Assembly: GCF_018873765.1 (NCBI RefSeq)
Contig: NC_057920.1
Location: forward strand, 15,637,307-15,701,306
Origin: Telopea speciosissima
Taxonomy: Eukaryota > Streptophyta > Magnoliopsida > Proteales > Proteaceae
Length of the DNA: 64,000 nt
Direction: 5' to 3'
Positions 22,791-33,671 of this stretch are shown one piece after another (positions within the stretch are counted from its first letter, which is position 1; every line of letters begins with the position of its first letter). The position numbers and the translations under genes are program-made. The notes under the pieces were generated by a model that had not been told where the DNA came from, ran no database searches, and saw nothing but the letters and a program-made list of their open reading frames with translations.

Positions 22791-24490
22791 TGGTGTCATC
22801 GTGTCTGTACCATGCAAATTCATTTCCTGTAATTAATTGAACAACAGTAAAACATCAATAAAGAGAAAAAGAGATGGGCCTGGGCTCAATTGCTTCCTAC
22901 CCATTATTTCAAAGGGGTGGGGGGGGAAGAGAGAGAGAGAGACAACGGGTGCTAGTTTGTGTTATATCGATGGTGTGCCCAACTTTTTCCCTTAAGTTAA
23001 TATTATAAAATCATTAATTTTTTTTGGGACTCTCCATTATCCATGCCCCCCAGGAAGTCAAGGGATCGACTCTCCTGAATAGCATATTTTTCCAAAAAGG
23101 CACCCCTCTCTACCTTCCTCCACCCCCGGGAGGCTAGGGGAGAGAAGATTTAATGGGATAAGGAAATCAGCCTACAATGCTGACCCCATGGGCAGCCCGG
23201 CAGCGGCTCCTCTACAGCACAACGGAGAGTGCTACAGAGGATCCGCTCCCGCTGCCACGCCATCTAGGACGGGTTCTACTAACGTTCATTAGGGCGATCC
23301 ATAGGGGGAACAGAGCACATTAGAATCTCTCGCAGGAATTGCACTAACATACACATCCAGTAAGTTTCTTGGTAAACTACGCATCCAGTAAGTAATTGCT
23401 AAGAAAAAGGGGGACCAACTTGATAAGTAAAGTTGAGAAATGTCGGACCGGGACCAACCCGACCTACCTTAGTCCATCCAGCGATGTCAGAATCGTCTCA
23501 GCATTCTCTGCATAGATGGGCATCAACGGGATGCTCAGAATTCTTCTTCGTCGTCTCTTTCTCCTCCAGGTGTGAGAGCATCCCTAACCCATCCATCACA
23601 GTCCCTCTCTCCACCCAATGATGCAGACTGAGTCTGGATGAGCTGCCAATGTAAGAAATTTTTGTGAAAGGTGAAAAGTTTGTACAAGTATTATTATTTT
23701 TAAGAATCACAAGAAGGGATAAATTTAGTTTTCGCAACCACCAGGATTGAAGTTGAAAACATTCGTTTAAGATCCAACTATTCAAAATGGAAGCTGATTG
23801 GATGGAATAATTACATGCTCCATATCAACAGAATAAATGCTACCATATTACTTTTTTCTCTCAATCAATAATTTATACATATGTGCATAAATAAATTAAA
23901 AAAGAAAAAATTATTATAGGAAGGTAAGTCTAATGATATACTCACTCTAGAACTTGGTAAATCGTTGATCCAATGTAACTTGACTCCATCACCTTTACAT
24001 GCTTTTGGAACTCTATCTGGTGATACGGTAGCATCGGTTGTCTCAATGCCAATTTTCACTTCCCTAACTGAATCAGGAAAAAAAAAAGAGGGAAAAACAA
24101 ACCAGCAAATTCAATAATATTTATATAACTCCTAGTTTAAAAAGAATACATTTTCTTAAACAAATACATCCACAGGTAAACACAAACACATATAAAAGGG
24201 GAGAGAGCGAGGTACCAATATCCTGCATACGTTGCTTTTACTAACTACCTAAATATTTCAAACATAGATTCCACATAGTATTCGAGTGAATTTGAATAGA
24301 AAAACTATCGATTTGTTGATGGTGGCAATAGTTCTTTAAGGAGGCATAGAGACTGAAAGTGGTTTAGGCTATTGAATATGATAAGTAAACTATCTAGCAT
24401 GACCACCTTTACATAGAAGTAGTAGAAAGTGGTCAAAAACTCTAATTCTCACATAATTACAATTCTAACCTCATCAACAGTCAGGGACCA

Positions 24491-24755
24491 TCAAATTATA
24501 CCAATTATGGTTACAACTTGATGGAGAACCCCACATTTGCCAGGTAGGTAGATCCAGAGAGTCTCCTTCAACACTAACCAGACATATGATGGGTTCATCA
24601 TGCCCGCATCCGTTAGGCCCTTGTCACTGACACGAGTTCTAGCTAGCCCTTCTTGAACCTTGGCTTGCACGTCTGGGTTTAACACCGACTCGGCCATAAC
24701 CCACTGGTTTAGTAGTACCACTATGTCAGCACCTCAGAAGATCATTTTCTGTTAT
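24491..24755 (-). pseudogene. CYP78A-like cytochrome P450 fragment
   Basis: On the - strand it reads MIF, a stop, then LNQWVMAESVLNPDVQAKVQ, followed by WLVLKETLWIYLPG. This corresponds to the P450 I-helix end and the K-helix ETLR region, with the closest resemblance to CYP78A (HPDVQSKVQEEL and VIKEVLRLHPPG). The catalytic threonine region contains a stop, the ExxR arginine is replaced by Trp, and the heme-binding part is absent. It is a dead fragment. Confidence 0.75.
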
Positions 24756-25159
24756 CAATTGAACAACAATAAAGACATCAATAGATAGAACAATAGGATG
24801 GGCCAAGGCTCGTCAATAATCTGGTTCTTATGTGTTTCCAAGCAAGCCCGCATGAGGATGGGTCTAGGCAGCTGCCAATGTGGAAACTTTGTGAAAGGAG
24901 AAAAAAAAGTTTGGCACTATTATTTCTAAGGGGTTTGTCTAGTTGTAGCCTACTTAGGTGACAAAAAAAGTCTTAAATTATTTTCAATAGCCTAAAATGC
25001 TTATAATAACAAAGAAATGATTGGCCAAAAAAAAAATCTAAAATGAAATTTCAAAACTTAATGAGAGGGTCCCACTTTAAAACAAAATGTCATGTAATTA
25101 GGACATGAAAGGAATTAAAAATTCATGAAAACCCTTTTCAGGACATGAAGTCATTCACA

Positions 25160-26040
25160 ACTCATTGATTCCTATAGTTTTTTTGCTCTCCTCATTATTA
25201 AATGCCCTTCTCCCTTTCCTCCTTCAAGTCTAGTAACAGACAAGTCTCGATCGGAGATGAAGGAAATTATGCTTGCCATGGTTAACATGGGGCTACAAGG
25301 ACGCTGGTGGTAGTAGTCTGCAGGAGCAGTGGGAGGGCAGGGGTGGTGGTGGGAGTAGTCTGCAGAAGCGGTGGGAGGGAGGGGCGGTTATGAGTTGCAG
25401 AGTGCGGAGTGGGGAAATGAAAGGCTAGACAGATGAGATGAGAGAGACTGGGAGAGTTGGGGACTTGGGGGGGGGGGGGGCAGGGAAGGGTAGTTGCAGG
25501 GGATAGGGTAGGACTGGGCAGAGGTGGGAATGGGTTGGGGAAACACAGAGAGGGTGGGGAGGCAAGAGAACAAAGATGGGGGTAGGGCAAGCTGAGTTTG
25601 TAGGACTAATGCTGGTAATGGTGAGATTGGTGGCCATCGCACCATATGTGGCCTTGATTAGAGTGATTTATTTAACTGTTCTCTCAGCCTCCATTAGAAA
25701 ATGCCAATGGAGCTTAAATGGCACCAGTGATGAGCTTGTCAATACCAATGGCAACGGCCGGTGAGTTCTATATTAGCCCTCATCAAACCCTTGACCGAGA
25801 CTATAGATGCAGCAGCAACGAGCAAACTTGAGCTTTGGTTTCTTGGTTTGGCGATGAGGAACGCATTAGTTTACCAATATACCCCTTATATATAATAAAT
25901 TAATAATTTGGGCTTTCAACTGGTAAAATCTAAATGACACATCTACCCTTATGTTCAACTAAGATTCTATCATAGAACAGGGACATTCAAAGGATTACAA
26001 ATTAGGTTACATTTAGATGGACCCATTTCTAAGAATCACA
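25160..26040. other. Low-complexity purine-rich stretch
   Basis: Dominated by GGGAG/GGTGG runs, including a G tract near 25468-25480. Open frames here are by-products of composition. No gene is supported. Confidence 0.4.
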
Positions 26041-26045
26041 AGAAG

Positions 26046-26700
26046 AAATAATTTTAGTATGGGTAAATTACACGCCATCCCTTAATTTTCAAACGAAACT
26101 CAGATCACCCCCTGATTTTTGAAAAAACTCAAATCACCCTCTGAACACTGCTTTTACCCACTCTGCAACCACCAAGTTTCGTCTATACGCTTTTGGATAG
26201 ATGTGTAAGATTTTGCATTAATGCCACACTCAAAGCATAATTTGTTCCCCTTACGCTACTAGATCCACCCTTCTTTACACATCTTGGATCCTTCAACTTC
26301 TTCCTAAAATTTGTCAATGTATCAATCATCTCACCCCAATCCTTATCTTCAACAATTGAATATTCTGCCACAACATGAACCGTTTCAACCTCGCCCCCGC
26401 TTAATACAGTTACAGAAACAGGAGATGTACGGTGTTCCACACCACCTAGTAGCAATCCCCCAGATCCTGTTGTTGAATTCACCATATCAGACTTCTATGA
26501 AAAAACTTCACTTGAATTGGCTTCCATAATCTTGGATCAGGGCAATGTCCCAATCGTAGCTGGAGACTAACACATACATTGAGGCACTAGACTTCAGAAT
26601 AATGTATGCTTCTTGTATTCTATTGTTGCATGCGTCACTACCTGTCCTTAAGAAGTTTGTTTATGAGCGAGTAGAAGATAGATTAGTTGATGAAGACAGT
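26046..26700 (-). mobile_element. Possible Mutator-type fragment
   Basis: The segment begins GGGTAAATTACACGCC, a terminus type common in plant Mutator-like elements. A minus-strand frame of 100 codons (26485-26183) follows that I do not recognise. It interrupts one arm of the 22.8-27.3 kb segmental duplication. No matching right end was found. Confidence 0.35.
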
Positions 26701-27399
26701 AGTTTAGGATCCAACTATTCAAAATGGAAGCTGATTGGATGGAATAGAAATTACATGCTCCATATTAGCACAAGAAATGTTACCACATTACTTTTTGTCT
26801 CTCAAAATCTATAATTTATATATATATGTACAAAAGAATAGGCCAAATATTCTCTGTGCCGGGGGCACAAGCTGAGCCCAGACACATGGGGGTGGGTGAA
26901 ATGACCATCCTATCCCCATTGAATGGCAGGCCCATGTGTCTGGGTGCAGGTTGCGCTGCGGCATAGAGAACATCAGCCATTATAGGAAGGTAAGTCTAAT
27001 GTTTACTCACTCTAAAATTTGGTAAATCGTTGATCCAATATAACTTATATAACTTGCCACCATCACTTTTATATGCTTTTGGAACTCTACCTGTTGGTGC
27101 GGTAGTATTTGTTGTCTTAATTTTAATTGTTCGTTCTCTAATTGAACTAGGAAAAAAAAAACCAACCACGTTAGTAATATTCCTTGCTACTCATCATATA
27201 AAAAGAAAATATTTTCTTAAACAAGTACATCCCTCTTATAGACAAAACACAAGTAAACACAAACACACATACATGAGAGAGAGAGAGAGAGAGGTACCAA
27301 TATCCCACATTTCAGACTTAGATTTAACAAGTATATGGGTGTACTTGGTAGCAAAAACTATCCACATCACTTGTTGATGATAATCGATAGAAAGGGGTA

Positions 27400-28730
27400 A
27401 CCAACTAACCAATATGATGGGTTCTTCAGTCCATAGCACGTCAAAATCTTTTGAAATCTTACCTAACCATTTTTTGGAAAAATATAATTTATTTTTATCG
27501 ATATTTAAGATCTAGGGCAAGATTTTAATTTATGCAAACTTACTTGGCAGATTTTGGAAAAATACAAATTTTATTCGTTGACTTCAAGATCTGAGGAACG
27601 TTGTTCTTCAACACCCACAATATTTACAAAACAGCAAACCACCTTATCTATTTTGGCTATTAAAGCTGATCGGTAAACCCTTTAGTATAAGCACCCTTAA
27701 TATGTAAGCAAGTAGAAAGTGGTAACTAGCTAACCAATACGGTAGTTTCTTCAATCCATATCTTGTCAAAAAAAACTTTTGAAATCTTACTTGATCGTTT
27801 TTTTGAAAAAATATGATTTATTTTTGTCGATATTTAAGAAAAGCAGCGTGCAAGAATATACTGAGGAGTTTCATCACCTACGAAAGATTTTTTGGAATCC
27901 TACCTGGTATATTTTGAAAAAATACAATATTTCATAAACAGCCAAACCCACCTTATATTTTTTTGACAAAATTATTTATATTCACCAACATTAAATCCGA
28001 GGAAACTGGTAAACAACTAACCAATATGCTGCTTTCTTCTATCCATATGCTATCAAAATATTTTGAAATCTTACCTAGCCATATTTTGGCAAAATATGAT
28101 TACTTTTTGTCGTTAAGATCTAAAGAATGATTTTTGGAATCTTACCTAGTAGTTTTTGGAAAATTAAAAAATAAAAATCTTACATGGTAACTAGCTAACC
28201 AATATGTTGGTTTCTTCAATCCATATATTGTCAAAAAAATCTTTTGAAATCTTGCCTGGTCGGTTTTTTGGAAAAAATAGGATTTATTTTTTTCGATATT
28301 TAAGACATGAGGAAAGATTTTTTGTAATCTTACCCAGCAGATTTTGAAAAAATACAATATTTCATAAAACAACTAAACCCACCTTATTAAAATTATTTAT
28401 ATTTGTTAACATTAAATTCGAGGAAAGTGATAAATAGCTAACCAATGTGCTACTTTCTTCAATCCATATGACATAATGACATATGCTCTCAAAATCTTTT
28501 GAAATCTTACCTAGCCATATTTTGGCAAAATATGATTATTTTTTATGCTAAGATCTAAAGAACGATTTTTAGAATCTTATCTGGCAATTTTTGGAAAAAA
28601 AAATATTTATTCATTCAATTTAAGATTGGAGGAATGTTGTTCTTCAGTACCCATGATATTTCATAAATCAACCGAACTCACCTTACCTTTTTTGGAAAAA
28701 ATATTATTAATCAGATATTAGATCCAAGGT
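27400..28730. repeat. Degenerate tandem array of about five units
   Basis: A block reading CTAACCAATATG, then TTTCTTCAATCCATAT, then TTTTGAAATCTTACCT recurs near 27405, 27730, 28015, 28193 and 28438, with intervals of about 180-325 bp. Units differ by indels and substitutions. The sequence is AT-rich and non-coding. Confidence 0.65.
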
Positions 28731-28979
28731 ATTGCTTTGTGGATTGACTTCGATGGGAACAAATTGTAGAGAGTTATAGCAATGGTAGCGATGCTAAGTA
28801 AGAAAAGAAAGTGTGGTTTGGTGAATGAAAAAGAAACTTTAAGTAAAGGAGTTTTGAGTAAATAAAAGAAGATAAAAGTTTTATTGAAGATCAACGATCC
28901 ATATAGACTTTCCCTTTACCATTACTCCTACTACTCTTACTCAGAAGTTATCGGATGATTAAACTTAGGGCAAATTTCA

Positions 28980-29725
28980 CGGACACACCAAGCTCGACCA
29001 CCCATCTCTCCAAGACAAGTGGGGATACCTTCTCAGATCCAACAATTTACAGAAGCACTGTTGGCACCTTGCAATATTTGACCTTGACCAGGCCAGATAT
29101 ATCTTATTCAGTAAACAAGGTTTGTCAATACATGCATTCCCCAACATGCATTCCCCAACAACGGAGCATTGGATTGCAGTCAAATGCATACTGCGTCATA
29201 TAAAGGACACACTAGATCTTGGTATTTGTTTACGTGTATCCTCATCATTACAACTCAGTGCGTATACAGATGCGGATTGGGCTAGTTGTTCTGATGATCG
29301 TCGCTCTACCAGCAGCTACTACATATATCTGGGGGATAACCTTGTCTCTTGGAGTTCCAAGAAGCAACACACCGTTGCGAGATCGTCTACTGAGTCTGAG
29401 TACAAAGCTTTGGCCAACGCTTCAGCTGAACTAATATGGGTGCAACAACTATTACTAGATCTTGGTGTCTCAAGTCCAGTTCCGATATTATACTGCGACA
29501 ACATTGGAGCAACATATCTAGCGGCAAATCCGTTATTTCATGCCAGAACAAAGCATATATAGATAGATTACCACTTTGTTCGTGAACAGGTAGCAGCCAA
29601 GACTCTCTCTGTATGCTTTATTCCAAGTCAAGATCAGATTGCAGATATTATGACCAAAGGTTTGCCAGGGCCACGATTTCATGCTCTACGTGCCAAGCTC
29701 ACAGTCGTGGCCTGACCGCTTCGCT
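28980..29725 (+). pseudogene. Copia RNase H fragment inside the Mutator-type element
   Basis: Translates to [20 protein letters not shown], then [40 protein letters not shown], then after a stop DYHFVREQVAAKTLS and IMTKGLPG. It has a frameshift near 29150 and stops, so it is inactive. A polypurine tract (TTGAGGGGGCG, about 29725-29735) and LTR-like sequence follow. It begins only about 12 bp from the left inverted repeat, with no upstream Copia domains. Confidence 0.8.
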
Positions 29726-30069
29726 TGAGGGGGCGTATTAAGGATAAAGAAGAAGTTTCAAATTTAAATTCAAAATCCATCAACGGATTACATGTTGATA
29801 GGGTCAAGAGTTATCCCATGCAAAACTCCAACGACCTATGCTCTTCCTACTTCTTCTCTTTAGCACCTTGTATATAGGAATCTTGATCTCACTCAAACTC
29901 TATCTCTCTTTGTAAATTCAAATTCAAAATACAAAGTGTAAACGGCTCTCACATGTAATATAAAAACACATGCACACCGTAGATGATTGAACACGGTGAA
30001 ACAATTATCTTCAAAGGCTTCTTATCCTGGGTTTATCTCTTAGCTCTTTAACCTATCGTCTTATCTCTT

Positions 30070-30760
30070 TAACCTATCTATTATCTCTTTACAACTCCAA
30101 TACTCCCAAATGGCTCAAAACCTGATTTCTCTACTGTAATCCCTAATATCGCCATTAAATCGACTATTCTCAACTCGTGCTGTACTAATGGCGTCGAACG
30201 ACCAACACCTCCAGAGCTCTGCTTTGTGAAGAAGCTCGTTCGTGCACTAATACCGACTGAGAAATCAACTCTCAGTTCCACGAAAGAAGAAGAAGAAACA
30301 GAGAAGGAAGAGTAGCTAAAGGAGTGGCGGAGAAGCCTCCAGTCAAATTTTCTTACGCAGCAACCGAGTTAAATCGCCCGCTGACTCACTTCTACACAAG
30401 CTCCGAGGAATCGTAATGGCCGCGCTTCCCACATGAGAAACACTTGCCCTTGAAACCACCCTCGACAAAGGGTTTGTCGTCGATGGAACCAATCTCTGTG
30501 ATACATTTGCGGAACAGAGGGTATAGCGAGTGAGGGTTGCAGAACCGAGGGCATGGATGGGGTGGGGTTGCATGGGGTGTAGGTCTGGGTGGCAATTGCA
30601 GTGGTAGATTATTGCGGAGGTTGGGGTTCGCAAAGGGGGCTGGTGGTTGTATAGGTGGTAGTGGTGGTGACGGAAGAGAGTCTCAGTTGAAAACGACAAG
30701 AAGAAGAGGAAGAAGAAGAATACACAATAGGTGGGTCCCCCTTATTTGATTAAAAAAAAG
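30070..30760 (-). other. Unidentified minus-strand segment in the Mutator-type element
   Basis: The - strand shows a CX2CX4H motif (CFSCGKRGH) resembling a zinc knuckle without its last cysteine, and a second open stretch containing GVGRSTPLVQHELRIVDL. It may be captured gene or gag sequence; I cannot identify the source. Confidence 0.35.
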
Positions 30761-31006
30761 GTTAATAGGGAAGATGATGGAATTATAAGAGTTTTTTTAT
30801 TAAATTACTAAGGGGGTAAAATGGACATTTTAACTTTGGTTGCTAGCTGTGCTTAACGTCAGGGGGAAGGTTGTCATTTTGACCAAGTTTGGCAAGTCCG
30901 TGACATATTGAATACTTAGAGGGAGTGTCCGTGAAATTTGGCCCTTAAATGTATAGAACTTGACTGGGTCCAAGTCGGATTTTCATTTTTTTTAAGTGCG
31001 GTGTAC

Positions 31007-32846
31007 GGATTTTACTCCTCTCCATTTCCCAATCTGTGATTTCTTGTAATTTTTCCCCTGAGAGTACGACACATGGCACAAACAAATCTAACAGTCTGTA
31101 TTTAAATACCGACTTTTAACTCCTAACTAACCCCAGTTACACCAACTCCTAGGTTAACCCAGGTTGGTGTAACCCAACCTAACCTCTAACCCATGGTTTA
31201 ACCCAACTTTTTATTCTTTTATTTATTACTTTATTCATTTCTCGTCTTTTTCTCTCTCTTTTTTTAATCTTCTTGTTTCTTTCTTCTTCCATACTTTCTG
31301 CAACCTTACCAACCTCGACTCCAACCCCCCTCTCTCTCTCCAACAAACCCCGACCCTAGCCCCTGGTGCTCAACCTCCTTTTTCCGCTATCCCTGTATCC
31401 AGACCCCAGACCCCAGACCCCAACCCCTGGCGCTCCAACCCCTTTTTCTACTATCCTTGCACCCAAACCACCACCCCCTTCAGCAACCCCGCCCCACTCA
31501 CTGCTATTCCGGTGAGAGAACGTTGATGGCTTTGCTGGGCTCATCAGAGAAATACATAAATATTGATGCTTGGAAGAGGGTATATAATATAAGAGGGGAA
31601 GCACCATCATCAGATACATGATTTTATTATTATTATTTTTTTGGTTTTGGGGTGTAGTGTTCACCGTGATGATTGGGGCTCAAGAACAGGGTGTGGTTTG
31701 AATCTCTTACCAAGAGGCATTCATTGCTCCGCTTTGAAATGATGTTGGTGCTCCAGATGCTTCTTGCGAGAAACACGTATATCAGATGCGGTGGCCCACC
31801 TAGAAGAGTTTCCCTATTCTCCCATATATAACCGACGATACCAAAAGAAATAGATCCTCAGAATTGTGACAAGTTTCAAAATTCAAAGTTAAATTTAACT
31901 CTCTTAATCAATTCATTTCAACTCAACTCAACAAATGGCATCCATGCGTTCATTACCTCAACTATGCCTCCATTACTTTGTAGTGATACAATTACAAAAC
32001 ATCACCAATCGAAAAAATCTAGCTACCTTAATCTTTCTCCAAAAGCTTTGCAAACATGGATGCTTGGAAGAGGGGCATAGAATGTAACAGGGGAAACACT
32101 ACCATCATAGATACATAGCAACCTAACTCAATCAATAACAAACAAGGAGAGCACAGTGTTCGCTATGATGATTGGGGGCTCAAGAACAAGGTCTGCGGTT
32201 ACAAAAAAATTAATGGTGTGCCCTGTAATTTTAGTGTTATAATTGTTTGATCGTAATTAAGTATTTATTCCCTTTAGTCAATTTTCATCTCTCTTGTGAC
32301 TCTGTTGTGTTGTTCGAGATCCATTACCCTCGATTCCGTGGTTCAAGCAGTACTAAACTTCGCATCCCTTTGTCTACTTGTTAGTTGGTTGCTTCTTCAT
32401 GGAAAACTCTGAAAGGAACAGCAGAGAGAAGCAACTTTACCATTTGCTCAATCACGGATCAACTAGATCATTCCGCAGAGGGATGGAGTAGAAGGAGATT
32501 GAAGTGTGTGGGGTGGGATGCGGAAGGGGTTTGGTGTCGGGTTGGTTGCAGAAAGGGTGGAGCAACTTTATCATTTGCTCTCATCTCTGGCAACGGCGAA
32601 CAAAGGCACAAGTTTAAAAATCTGAAATCCCCCAATCTGAAGAATCATTTTCAAAAAGTTGGGTTAAACTATGGGTTAGGGTTGGGTTGGGTTACACCAA
32701 CCCGGGTTAGTGTAACCAGGGTTAGTTAGGATTTAAAAGTTGACATTTAAATACAGACCGTTGGATTTGGTTGTGCCACATGTCGCATTTCTCAGAGGGG
32801 AAATAACAAGAAATTACAGATTGTGAAATGGAGAGGAGTAAAATCC
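31007..32846. mobile_element. Non-autonomous Mutator-like element with long inverted repeats
   Basis: Left end GGATTTTACTCCTCTCCATTTC at 31007; the right end is its inverse, finishing at 32846. The inverted repeats extend about 210 bp (to ~31215 and from ~32635). A perfect 9-bp target-site duplication, GCGGTGTAC, lies at 30998-31006 and 32847-32855. The interior has an imperfect internal duplication (about 31560-31700 versus 32055-32200) and no transposase. Confidence 0.9.
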
Positions 32847-33107
32847 GCGGTGTACTGCCCAATGTCTGAAGAATCCAACTGTAAAAACATAGGCAATGAC
32901 ATCTTTTTATTCTTTCTAGTGTTCGGTGGATGAGGCACTTGAGAGGATAAATTTCCAGGTCAAAGGCATATAAAGATCTAACTACATTCCATACGTCTAG
33001 ATGATTCATAGGTGAAGAAACATCAAAATTCAATGTTCCACTGCACCACAAGATTACTTCTTAATGATCCTATTCCTATACCACCTTAAACTACTCTGCT
33101 TTATAGA

Positions 33108-33244
33108 GCGTTGTGTTTAGTATGCATTCTTGGAACGCATTCTAGGTCAATTTGCATTCTCGGACAATAAAAACACAGAGTTTTATGATTCGAAAATGAA
33201 AAATTGACTTAGAATGCATTACAAGAATGCATACCAAACAATGC
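33108..33244. mobile_element. Hairpin MITE upstream of the Spinster gene
   Basis: The ends GCGTTGTGTTTAGTATGCAT and, reversed, GCATTGTTTGGTATGCATTC pair over most of the 137-bp length, including the AATTTTTCA/TGACCTA middle. Typical of short hAT-like hairpin elements; target-site duplication not resolved. It lies about 290 bp before the start codon of the next gene. Confidence 0.65.
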
Positions 33245-33534
33245 CGGCCGGGCTCCCTACTCCTACTGTATGTCTGTATCTCTTTTTTTTGATAAAATCT
33301 CCAACTGTATCTCACTGGCGCCAGACTCATACCTTCAATTTACCCAGCCTTTTCACTAATTCACACGGTAAAGGTAAAGTAGTTAAAACTCCAAAGAAGC
33401 AAGAAACACAAAGCGTGACAGCGACTAAGCACTTCGTCAACAACAATTCTTTTAAATTCGGAGGGTTGGAAAAACAAAGCCTCTTACGCTTGGCATCTTA
33501 CACCTGAAGTAAACGACATATAATTATCCATCCA

Positions 33535-33671
33535 ATGGGGGAAGAACCGTCAAAGTCGTCAGAGTCAGAAGAACCTAACACCTCGGCGGTTATTTCCAAC
33601 GATACAGCAGTAATGGCGGTGGTGCCTTCACAGGAATCTGCCACGAAACCTTCTTGGTTTACGCCGAAGAG
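33535..33671 (+). CDS. Spinster-like gene exon 1
   Basis: Encodes MGEEPSKSSESEEPNTS and further polar residues ending WFTPKR. The exon ends AAG AG|GTACTC, which leaves two bases; exon 2 supplies G to complete Arg, and helix 1 (LLAIFCVIN) follows directly. Acidic, Ser-rich N-terminal tails of this length are usual in plant homologs. The donor and phase fit, but 17.8 kb of intron separates it from exon 2. Confidence 0.8.

Larger units (their letters stand above)
22795..27310. repeat. Segmental duplication with later insertions
   Basis: Blocks recur in the same order: about 22818-22890 resembles 24748-24825, 23640-23700 resembles 24868-24935, 23765-23860 resembles 26705-26810, and 23915-24100 resembles 26980-27165. 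Insertions separate the blocks in both copies. Both copies share a minus-strand segment translating to RVPKA, DG.KL and WINDLP, so an unknown gene piece was duplicated. Confidence 0.6.
28968..30944. mobile_element. Mutator-type element enclosing a Copia fragment
   Basis: Termini GGGCAAATTTCACGGACAC (28968) and GTGTCCGTGAAATTTGGCCC (ending 30944) are inverted repeats with one indel. The 9-bp flanks are TTAAACTTA and TTAAATGTA (7 of 9 match), the spacing expected of Mutator insertions. Inside are a Copia RNase H and 3' LTR piece (about 28980-30060) and an unidentified minus-strand segment (about 30070-30720). No transposase was recognised. Confidence 0.6.

Noticed and set aside
25282..25645. 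Proline/serine-rich open frames on the - strand
   Set aside because: Caused by GGGAG/GGTGG composition; overlapping frames are equally open and none shows a domain.
27400..28730. CRISPR-like array
   Set aside because: Units are long, diverged, irregularly spaced and in a plant nuclear context.
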